NCBI RefSeq assembly: GCF_947623445.1
Contig: NC_135247.1
Coordinates: forward strand, 4,528,501 to 4,592,500
Direction: 5' to 3'
DNA: 64,000 nt
Source of the DNA: Clavelina lepadiformis
Lineage: Eukaryota; Chordata; Ascidiacea; Aplousobranchia; Clavelinidae
The notes below the pieces were generated by a model that saw nothing but the letters and a program-made list of their open reading frames with translations, was not told the DNA's origin and made no database searches. Shown piece by piece: positions 11,501-23,500 of this stretch; position 1 is the stretch's first letter; every line of letters begins with the position of its first letter. A program made the position numbers and the translations under genes.

Positions 11501-14500
11501 CCTGCGATGATGCAGTGGCACTTAGTGGAAGTAGATTGGGCACACTGAGCCACTTTTCTGGGGCATAACCATTCATGGAATTCGGTCTTAATTCGGCTTG
11601 ATTTTCGAGTAACCTCGTATTGGCTTCGTGTCTTTTCAGTTTACTTTCAAGCTCATCTATGAGACTGTTCTTTTCATTCAGCTCATTTCTAAGGCTTTAT
11701 AAAAAAAACGTAATGTTGTTAAAACGGAATGGACGAATCATAGTTTAAATAATTAATTAAATCAAACTAAAGCAAAATATAGCACAGCTTGCAAATATAA
11801 ATAAGATTTTACCCTGACTAGCTAGATGAGGTCAGGTAACTGTAAAAAAGTTAAAAATTTTAGTTGCATACCCTTGTATTTGTGACTTCGAAACAGCCTT
11901 CAATTCAGGCAGAGGTGAGGCAAGCACAGAAGAGTCACTATCGCCCTCAGACTGAGTATTATCTTCAATGTTATCTGAAGCAAAGACACGTATTTGATAA
12001 TATGCATGTAATCTACATACTGTGGTCACATTAAACTTAAAATAGGCATGAATCAATAGCAGCAATAACTGTCCGACAAGATTTGTTTGCTTTGGACCAA
12101 CCTACCAGACAGGTTCTTCTTTAGTTTTGCCACAAGTTTTCTGCTCCTTTCCAACTCCTCATTGACACTATCCATCAAGGATGGGTCCAGATGATCACTT
12201 GCTGATGCAAGAAGAGAGTTGATGTAACGTGTGACCATGTCTAAGAAGGTTTTGCTCTTTATTGTCACTTAGAAGTGATAAACGAAGCCAAAACACAACA
12301 GTAACATGATGAAATTGATAATTTATACCCATTTCTGTGTGTAAATATCTACAAGTTTCTCGTGACTTTCTCAGTTTTTCTCGTAGCGAGGATAATTCCT
12401 TTGCTTGGGCTTGTATCAGTGAGTTGTACCTGAAAGTATCGTGGCAAGCTTATGGTTAAAAACTGAAACTTGCAAGCAGTTTTAAACACATTGTTAAAAT
12501 GTATGATACTTTCAATAGCAGAGTAGGAGCGGTAAAAAACTTTATAATATCATTCCATCTAAATTATGTTTAATGTACCTGTGGCAAAAACACAACTTAA
12601 CCATAACCTGATTATATATTAACTTGTTTAGCCAATTTTCTTTTATAAATATAGTTATAATGCAACCAGAGCAAAACTCTAAGGTATAAATTTGAAAGAA
12701 AACTGAAGATATTACTGATGGCTACAAATTCTCGTCGAACTAGGAAGCAATAGTAATCACAACTACTAAATCAATCTGTCATATAAAAATATCTTGAAAC
12801 AATCTAAAAATAAACACATGTTCTAAATTTGTTTTAAATCTTTATACAGACATTAAAACCCCTTTCTGCCAGTTTGCTGAGAGCATAATAAATTAAATCT
12901 TTTCGGTGTAACAACTTGATGTTTAAACACAGGCTCTGCTGTGGTATCTGTTTGATTATTGAAAAATAAACAGCTGCAAGTCAAAATGCTTCTCATGGGA
13001 ATCCCTAATTTCATTACAGTAGCCATTAGCAAGTAAAATCAATACAAAAAGGCTGATGTGGCCATATCTTGTATCTATATCTATATCTTGTAGTTGCATG
13101 CGGATTTTATTTTTCTTGTCGTCTGCTTTGAATTCAAGAAAGTTCTTAAAGATGTAACTAAACCTAAACCCGGAATGAAAATCAAGTTAACTTTGCAGTA
13201 GTGAGATTATTTCAGTGTGAACATAGGATATTGTCTTAAGAGAAACATGTATAAAAATATTATCAATAACACCACCCCACACTACGATCTGACATAACCT
13301 CACAGAAACATAATAAGCTGTTGTAACAGTTTGGCATGTGACTCATGATTCCAACTAGAATGAGAAATCCAAATAAAAATGAGTAGTAAAATTTTCTACC
13401 TGTGTTCGGATTTGGGTGAGATAGAACCAACCCCACTGTCTTCATTGGTCTTTGTTTGTGTACTTGCATCATTGGTATCTGAACTTGCGGATCGAACCCG
13501 TTGACGAATCTGCCGCTTTGCTGCATCTACACAGATGAGAAATACAGTATTAAGATGTTGATGTATAGTGCTGTAACACAATGGAATATAAAAGACCTGG
13601 ATACTGGAATTAAAGGAAACCGGTTCTGCTAAGTATTTTACAAAGCTTACCAGCATCAATGCTCTCTGGAGTTACTTCTTCCTGTTTTCCTTTAACTCCT
13701 GAGGATCTAAAGAGGTTGGGGACACTTCGTGCAGCGCGGATTGGCGAAACGGGAGGACTTGCTATTCCAGCTTCTCCTTCACAAATTGAATGGAACATTA
13801 ACAAGATGTAAAAACTTATACAACTAAAAATTGTAATAGATTTTTATTAGAAATATTTATTTCAACACTGTTATGGATTTCGGTTTCCTACTATTGGGCT
13901 TTAAACAGACAGCAAGTGCAAGAAAAATGTGAGCATTTTTATCGTCATAATAATGGTTAGAAAATCAATACCAAAGATAAAAACATTTCCTTACTTAGTG
14001 CTGCCCTGCATTTGTTAAGTTTATCTGCTTGCTGACGAACGGTCTGTTCCGTGGCAGCTAATCTTTCGTTCAACTTACGATTGAGTAATCGCGCACGTTC
14101 TAGTTCAGGACGAAGCAAAGTGTCTGATACTTTGTGAGTGCCCTGTTAAAGTCATTCTTAATCACTTAAACATTATAAAAAAATGGCATATTCACTCAGT
14201 CAAAAAAAACTCCCAATTCAATCCTCTGTTACATACATATACAAACTAAAATAAAGTTATTCATGCAAGTAATGAATTATCCCAAACCATGAATAACATG
14301 AAGGTTAATGTGCTTTGCACAGTAGTAAGTAAACCTTGTTTTCAACCGGCAGGGGTAATTTGCTTTTCAGAACAGATATTGATGACTTTGGTGGTGAAAT
14401 GTTGCAACCAAGATCGGAGCTAAAATATCAAATTATCAGGAAGTCAACGTGAGTTACAGTGTCGCACTTGTAACTATCACTCTAAAAACTTTATGAAACC

Positions 14501-17500
14501 ATGAACGAAATAAACACAGTTATACCCATGTCAAAAAAAAAGAAAGTTCACGATGTAATGTTTAGTGAATGCGTACCTGCTGTTTTTCAGTTGTTCTTCG
14601 TTCAGGCTATGTTTAAGCCTTTCTACTTCATTTGCAAGGTCAATAACCAGTTGTGGATTCAATGTGGACTGATCTTGTGCAGCGGAACCATTGTTCGTGT
14701 GGACCTGTCGCTTCAGTAATTCATTTACCTGTTTAGCAATCGGAATGTTACATGCACACATAGACATCTTTTGAAACTTTGCAGCAATTATTATCTGATG
14801 GTAAATACAACAGCTTTATGAAATAAAATTCACTGTGCATTTTACTTTTTCTGCGTTGTTGAGTTTGGTCTTGAGGTTGGCAATGACATCTCGAAGTTCT
14901 TTTCTACTCAAACTGCTCATTCCATCAGATTCATCGCCAGATTTGTGTCTATGAAACAAATGCGGTACACATTTTCATTTTTTTTAAATATTTTTGAATT
15001 AAGACGAAAATAAAGATTTTCATTAGAAAGGAACTGCTACTAATCAGTCCGATATTAACCGATCAGTTTGTTGTCTGGCACACTGTCAAAGAGAATTACC
15101 TTGATCTGGCAGTTGACAAAACACTTTCGTCTTCTGAAAACAGCTCATTTTTATATTCATCTGATGACTTTTGATTTGGTTTTTTATTATTTGTCTGACT
15201 GTCTTGAATTCGTGCAAGAAGTCCTAAAACTTCAGATTCTTTCGACATTCTAATAGACAAACAATAAAAATCATTAACAAATGTAAAACTTTAAATTTAG
15301 ATCAAGGAAGCATAAGCATTTGGTTATAACATAGTAAATCGCTGAATATTAAAATAATCCAAAGAAGCAAACTAAGTAAATATTAGTCGTGCAAATATTT
15401 ACAAATGCGGATCAAAATTCAACAAACTTTTCGTCATTGGCTTTCACATATTCTTTCATCAGTTTATCATATTCTTCAGCTTTTTCATTCAACAATGCAT
15501 TTAACTGATTAATACTTTCAGCTTGTTCATTGCTAATTTTTCTAACATCCGCCAAGTCACGTATGGCATTAGAAAGTTGGTTTCTGCAAAGATTACAACG
15601 CACCGTTACAACACTAAAATTTATATTTGAAACCATTAACCAAAATTCTAACTAACGCTAGCTCTAGAAATGGTGAACGCGACCTTACAGTGTATCATAC
15701 GAAACAAACACGATAAAATTGGAAAATTCTGATTATGCTCTGACTGTCTTTTCAGCAGATACAAACTACCGAGTAACTCAAATATTTCTGGACAATGACT
15801 GCAATTTTCAATATCGGTTTTAAAACAGAGATTGTCCTAGATGTTTGCCAATCGCGTTCCACGACTCATAACCACAAGAACTAGTGTGTCAAGAAAGCAT
15901 GCCTTGCGGAATAAATTCTGTGCTGAATCTCATTCATGGTGAAAAGACAACGATGTCAGTCATATAATACACACCTTAGTTAAATTAGGCTTTAAACAAC
16001 TACTCTGGTTGACAGAGGAAAAAGATACCGATTGCTTTTTGGCCTTTTTGAACAGGTCCTTTTAACCACTGTGTATACAACAATTGTCTGTGTAAGAGGA
16101 ATTCTTTTCACAGGATGGTTAGGCCCAAAGACAATGGAAAGGTTTCACAAACATACTATGAGGCCGCATAGGTGACATATTGATACAAAAGCATGTCCCA
16201 ATTAACTTTAACTAGGGACTGATTTACTGAAAGCAAATTTTCAAACAATGTTGGAGCAGACAATTCGGCATATCAACGATGCTATAAAACCCTTTCCATG
16301 TATTTATTCGTATCAAATCTGACATTTACTATAAGACCTATATCCCAAAAATACATAATTCACTGTTTCTAGTTTGCCAGATTGTATACTTAAGTCCCGT
16401 TGCTTGGAAAACAGATTGCATTTGAAACATTCGATTGATTTATTTTTTTGCAGGCAGCAAAAAAAAACAAGAGTATGAACAGAAAAACTGATACAATCAA
16501 AGCATTTTCAAACGTTACTTCGAAAGATTTGTTTACCTTGCATTGTGGAGTAAACGTTTCAGGTCAGACAGGGTCAAGTGAGCAAGATCATCTTCGCTAT
16601 CAAGATCACTGTTACTATGGTAACCATGAGGCATGCTTAAATATGAGGTCTGGTCAAGCGGGATGCCAAATGTGGTATCAATTGTGTTGTTTACAATGTG
16701 GTTCTGCATAGAATAGCGCACATAAAAATAATTTAATATAAATAATAGAAACGGCAATTTTAAAGTTATAGGATAAATACTGGTATGCAAATGACAATTA
16801 CTTCAACGTTCATTGGTCTTGGCTGGTTAAAACTGGTCCTTGCTGGTTGTCTACAGGAGTCATCAGATGTAGTCATACTGATTTGATCATAGCAGGATAC
16901 ATGATGACTGTGAGGTGCAAATTTTCTGTACAAAAAAATTGATTGAAGGAATAATACAATGAGCAGAAATCTTGATGAAAAGATTGTAATGAGCTGTCCA
17001 GCAACCCACACAACGCATTCAAAAAACCACCTTTTGACGTGTTTTCGTTTTTTAGGTCTTCCTTGCCGCAAGTAAGAGTTGTACGTAATATTGGTTTCTC
17101 CGCGCTGAGTATAATCTGAGGACATCATATCCGAGTCCAATGTACTTTCATCACGATCGAAAGGAGGTCCGAAATCTTGCAGTACCTGCGTTAATGATAA
17201 CAATTTCCTGAAAATGCTCAATAAGATTGAGGTTTGAATTGTATTACGCTTAAAAATAGATTATAAAGCAAATTTAATGATTTTTTACCCTTATCTGGTT
17301 ATCTTTGTCAGTTAGTTGTCGATTCAGTTCACTAACTTCGTGTTTCAAAGACTCCAGTTCTCTTTGTGCTTCAGATTCGGTTTCATCATGGCTTGACCTG
17401 GAGAGGCAGATAAACGAGCGTCAATATTTGCTCGGCTATTTAATGTGACATAGCAAACAATTGGAAAATGATGGGCATGTCAAAGGATACAAAAACATCA

Positions 17501-20500
17501 AATAGCATAAGATACAGAGCAAGGTCATGGAAAAATGAAGTTAACAGAGATGAAGAGAGAAAGAACACACGGACACTCACCAAAATGTAAGCACACTACA
17601 AGAAGATATCACTTGACGCCTTGAAAGAAGCGGAAAATTAGAGAAATATTTAGATTAACCAACAAGAAATCTTCAAGAAAAGTGGTAGTAATTTGAACAT
17701 TCATCAAGAAAGTTAATGAACTTACTTTGCAACAAGACGCAAAGTAGGTCTCAGAAAATAACCAGCGAACAAATATACGTATATTATAAATAGTAAGTTG
17801 TTATTTGAAAAAGTTATTACTTGCTGGCTGGATCTTGGCTTTCAAAGCTGTGATGGAGAGAACGTCTTGACCTCAGTCTATCCAGTTCAACCTCACATGA
17901 CTGAAGCTTTGATCTCAGGTCAACATTTTGTCTGTGATAATTTATTTGAGATGCACTCTCTTCAGCATTTCAAATATCATGTCAATAATGTACTAGCACA
18001 GATAGTGTAAATGCAATATCATTTTTCGTATAATACTACTGCAAATTACCTTGACAGTTTCTCCAGATCGAAGCGCAATTGGTTTTCAAGATCCTGTTAG
18101 TGACAAAATGGAAAAAATTTAGTTTGACCATTGAAATGTCACTAAGTAATAAATTAATGCCATTAGCGTTTTACAATATATAAGTATCGGACTGGTAACA
18201 TGAACAGTTATAATCCAACAAACCATCACACACATGCATTAATTCTTCTTTGTTCCTCAAAGAGTCTTTGAGCTGCCGAATCTCAACTTCTCTGAGTCCG
18301 ACTGTCCTCCAATTCCTCTCCAACTCGTCATCATGAGCTTTCAAGGCTTTATCAAGTTCATCACGAGCAACATCGCGATCTGTAAGAGCTTGATCTCGGG
18401 CAGCAGTGGCCTCCTGAGTAAATGATAACATGAAGATTAAGATAACTTTATTTCACTGATTATTCTATGACTAGAATTAACTTAACCATTGATTCATTCA
18501 CAAGCTGTACTAAAATTTTCTGATAATTTGATGAATTTTATGGTTGGAGATAAAGGAAAAATGTAATGCACTTAAAACAGTGGATTCAACTAAACATTGG
18601 ATTAACAGGCTTGATATTGAATGCAGTGGTTGCTCTTACTTATACGTAAAAGATCATGGCCTTTACCCTCAATGCTTTTGTCTTTTCTTTCAATTTATCT
18701 TCTAAATTTTTAATCTGCTCAGCAGTGTCAAAATTCTCTAAGGTTGAGTTGGATCCGAAATCTCCACTTGATCTTCTCAACACCCTCTTAGTCAGTTCTT
18801 GGAACCTTTTCTTTTCCTCTTCAAACTGAGCAAGAAGCTCATCGTGCTCACGCTGCGCAAGGGCTCTTTGCTCCTCTTTAAGCTATGATTGGTAACAACC
18901 CACAATGAAAAATAAAATTTAACTTTATATTTAACACTGTGGCGTTAGGCACTTCTAGCTAGAGCAGGCATTAACATGGGAAAAAAGACAAAAGACGTGC
19001 TTGAATGTACGATTCAAATGGACCAATGGATTGATGTATTTAAACCTATTTTACCTGAAGGTCTCTAAGTAAATTTTTGTGCTTTGTGGCCAACGCTTGT
19101 AATTCTTTGTCTTTTTCTCGTATTCTGCCATCCAGGGCTGCAACCTTATCTTCATAATCGGTCACCTTCAGGCAAAGAATGAAATCGGTTAGTGTGAACA
19201 AAGCAAAAAATGGCTTCAGAAAGGAAGAGTGTAAGTATATCATTAGACAATATACTGTATGGTATTGCAACACTCACTTGTCAGCAACACATTGTTGCAC
19301 TAGCAACAGTATAGTACACAGCATAAATGGTCCTTAATAACCTGAGCATTCAAGCGATCCAGTTGCCTGTCCTTTTCTCTTGTCTGTAGGTTAAATTCAC
19401 GCAGACATCTTTCATGTTCATCATCGACATTCATTTTCTCATCCAAAGCATCCTGTAGCGAAAATAATTGAAAGTTGATGGCATAAGAATATATGGAAAG
19501 CATACAAGAAAAGATAGCTTACTTGTAAAGCAGTGTCAGCTTCTCTTAACTGCTGACGTAGCTGATGAAGCAATGCTTCCTTGGCAGGAGAACTCTGTAA
19601 CAAACCACAAACAGTAGGTTAAATTATTTGTTTAAATTACTTAATACATAGTTACCACAAACAGCAGGCTCAAAGCGGAAAACAAATCCATACGACATTT
19701 TCTTTAATGGTAAGTAAAACGGACAGGAGAAATGATAAGTTAATGAACCTTCGGCTTTTCTAGTTTGCGAATACTATTTAAAAGATCTTGTGTTTTTGAA
19801 TCTCTTTCGCTAATGTCTTCCTGAAGCAAATTTATCTTCTCGTCTTTCTTCCGGACCACTTGAGTAAGACCCTGAATGACCAAAAAAATAAATTGTAATT
19901 TAAAGTACTTCGTAACATAAAACGCTTAAACTTTAAAAAACATACTTACAGCTATTGCTTTATCACGTCTCTTGATATCCTGTGTGCATTTGTTAATTTT
20001 TTCCTCATAATCTTTGGCCTTGGCAGTCATTGTTTCCGTCAGTTCTTCAACAGCATTTTCAGAATCTTTTAGAGCAGCTTTTAGATCCTGTTGCCACAAA
20101 AACAAAAAAATGACAACCATTGGAAACAAGCTTGTGGTAGGCAAGTTACAGCAAAGTAGGCACATCGCTAGAGATCTTACCATAACTTCTGTTTCATGTC
20201 TCTCCAATTCTTCTGACATCTGCTTTGTTGCCAGTTCAAAGTCATCCAAACGTTGCTGCTGTTCTGTGATATGTTCCTGTCATGAAAAAATGGTGGTGAA
20301 GCGCTTGTTGACAAGAGCACAATTGAAATCAGTGTTTTACCAGTCCAACAATGTCACCGTTAATCCTTCCTTCAAAACCAAAAGAAGTTGGTAACAATCA
20401 ATCCCACGCACATCATGCTTATAACCCATGCTCAAAACGTAACTTACATACATAACAAAGTTATGTAGTTTTTAAGTACCATCAAAATATATTGTTATGT

Positions 20501-23500
20501 ATCTTACACATCTCTGGTGCAACAAAGTTCACCTTAATGGTTTCATTTTGAATATTTTGTGTATATTAAAGATGATTTTAACTGTTGCTTAGCTATGAAT
20601 CTAACATTTGAAAGGCAGAGATTTGCAACAAAGTGGCATGACAAACAAAAATGTTTAAAAAAATCATAACATACATATTATGCAATACAAAACACTAAGC
20701 ACCTATGCATACTCAATTACACTATGTAAAATAAAAACACGTACCAAAGAAATGTATGTTAGGGAAGAACTAAGCAGTCCTAACGCAAAATAATATCCAG
20801 TAGTTACTACATATATCTTGGCTTTGTCTGAGTACATTGTGATGACAACTAGAAGCACTGAGTAGGATTATAACACATGATGCCCAAGCATGCTTTAAGC
20901 ACACGTACTGACACCTAAGTGCCAGATCAGCAGCATGATAAGATGACTGCTTTCAGCTTTGCTAAGCAAATTCAGTCTAAAACAATTCTTTAAACAGGAA
21001 GCTGAAATTATTGTTTCAATTTCAAATGATAGAAAGCTAGAAAAAGTTGTAATAAAAACATGCATACATAAATGCATCCAAAAAGCATACTAGCCCAAAT
21101 CATGGCAGCAGTATAATACCTGATATTCATCCTGTAAATGTAGCAGCTCCTAATATGCCAATAATATTCATAATATCGCACAGAGAATTTTTTATAGCCA
21201 AGAAGCTATGATCACAAAGTATGAGTAGACCTGTTTACTTAAAATGGTTTATGTTTTCATCATTGATTCGCTAGCGAAGAGCCTTGAGCTCATCAATAAG
21301 TTATGAGGGAGAAATTCAATTTCATGCATGCTGCTCTTAAGCATATTCTACATGCTTGTAATGGATAATGTGGTGCGATGTAAAATAAATTTGAAGTTGA
21401 GCAACATATTAGTGTTCATTGTTTTAAGGGTAAGTTTATGTGCAAAAATAGCCACCATACAAAAAACTGCTTCATATATTATTTATAACATTAGTTCAGC
21501 TTATGACAGTACAAGTATAAACACCTGATATGCAGTTTTTGAATCACCTTCCCTTTGTTTTGCAGCTTCAAGAAGAGCTTCAGTTTCCTAAAATTATTAT
21601 ATTGTTACAAATATACCAGCTAACACAGTTGTGCCATCATACTGGTTTAGAAAAATCACTGCTTAGTGTTTGCGCAAGGAGCGATAATAACACAAAATGT
21701 GACTTAAACTTTGCATTGGTAAAGAATAATATTAGTAAATACTTTTAGTTTTAATTTCCATTCTTCCACATTGTTATGCTGTGCAGCAAGTTTCTCTTTC
21801 TCATCATTCAGTAATTCAATGAGTGTTTGTTTCGATGATAGACTGTTTTTAAGTTGAGCTATTGTGCTAAAAAAAATAACAATTTCTAGACCAGTCTTCT
21901 TTATGAGAAAAATTGTAAGCACCCTTCCATGCTAACCAGTCTTTATCCTCAACTTCAGTGCTAAGCTGTTGGACTTGTGTTTTCAGTTTGTTGAGGATTT
22001 CATCTTTTTCAAAATTTTGCAAAGAATCTGCGTCAAAAATACAATTTTAGGATTCATTACATCAAAACCTTTGCTAAATTAAAATTACGATTGTCTGGTG
22101 CAAGCAAAGACTGCTTTGTCATGTGGCTTAAAGTGCATAATTTTTAAGTTTTATTGTAAACTACACCTACTGTACACCTATAAAATGTAAACTTTTATTA
22201 TTAACTTACGCCCATACAAAACCAGATATGTTATAAAACTACTTTCATAAAATTAAACAGACTACCAGTGAGTTTAGGTTGTGCATCCTCATTAAACCTT
22301 CCCAATTCTTTTCGTGTCTGTTGAAGATCCTCCAATAAAGACTGATTTTCTGTTTTCATATCCTCCAGTTGTTTTTTTAAATCAAGAGCTTGCTGGGCAA
22401 TTTGCTCTGCATCTTGCTGTGCAGCTTGCACTTCCTGCAAAGTCGTATGAAACTATGCAAAAATCATAGCATTCAAATATCATTTCACAGCCAATACTAT
22501 CACAAAGTGCATAAAGCTGTTAAAAGTTTAGAACAAGGTAATTTGAACCAAGCAAAAAGTTCATCCCTTTACAGAAATTTTCTAACACGAAACAGATTAG
22601 TTAGCTCACACTCTCCGCTGCCAGAACTTTTTCATTCATGATTTCTTTTAACTCCATAACTTCGCGTTCAGCTTCATTTCGAGCTTTCTGGATTTCATCG
22701 GGGCTTTGGTTTTCAATGCAGGCCATGGCATTGCTATAAACCGTATCAAAATGACACCAACAACACTTCTGACAACATGCTTATTATCATGAAACTGTGG
22801 TTGCCAATAACAGTTTTACTCAAATGATAGCAATAATGTAGAATACTTACGAAGCTTTAATGAGCAAACCATGTTTTTCACGAAGTTCTTTGCGTAAGCC
22901 CTCACACTCCACCTTTAATTCAATGTTCTGATAAAAACAATAAAATATAACATAAATATTATTGGTTAAATAAGTTATGTCAAAATACAATCTAAAATGA
23001 TGTACTATTTTATTTATGTATGTATGTTTATAACTATAACATATACATGTACGAAAACCACTTGCACCAAGAGATCAAATGAAATCAACAGATCATTATC
23101 AAATATAAATCACACGAAAAAAACAGTATTAACCTGAGAAATCTTGCCAATGCGAATATTATTCATAGTATATAAGGATTCAGAGTATTACCAACAAAAT
23201 TATTTAATTCAAACCCTCAAAGAAAAATTTTAACACTTGGCAGGAATGACATCTGACTATACATTTTACTGACACATTAATATTATCATCAGCTATGTAA
23301 GTAGACTAATATATAAGGTATACTGGTTTTAGCTGAAGTTCTTTGTTTCAAAAAAACTTGAAGTTTTTGAATACAGTGCTATAACCAATAACATATCAGT
23401 CAGTCAGTCATTATCAGGCTCTTTTAACTTTAATAAAACTAAAGCTATTTCAAAAGTTTACACTTGAATCAACCGAAAATAATCAAAGCTTACCATTCCA

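Noticed and set aside
15412..15583. Apparent stop codon ending the scaffold reading frame at 15412
   Set aside because: The next exon (15100-15249) needs an incoming phase of 2. Only the donor GTTTGT at 15428 supplies it, and that splices the stop away.
16448..16711. 87-codon ORF on the plus strand
   Set aside because: It overlaps antisense to the scaffold exon 16537-16703 and has no domain or splice context.
16766..17221. A single 151-residue exon on the minus strand
   Set aside because: It splits cleanly into exons 17031-17185 and 16802-16925 with a 105-nt intron, and its last residues run into an intron. Retention of the intron is kept as a finding, not as the primary model.
20014..20394. 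126-codon ORF on the plus strand
   Set aside because: It is the antisense shadow of two coiled-coil exons of the scaffold gene.
21260..21300. Possible extra microexon (LIDELKALR) on the minus strand
   Set aside because: It is followed directly by a stop with no GT donor, and the flanking exons already join in phase without it.
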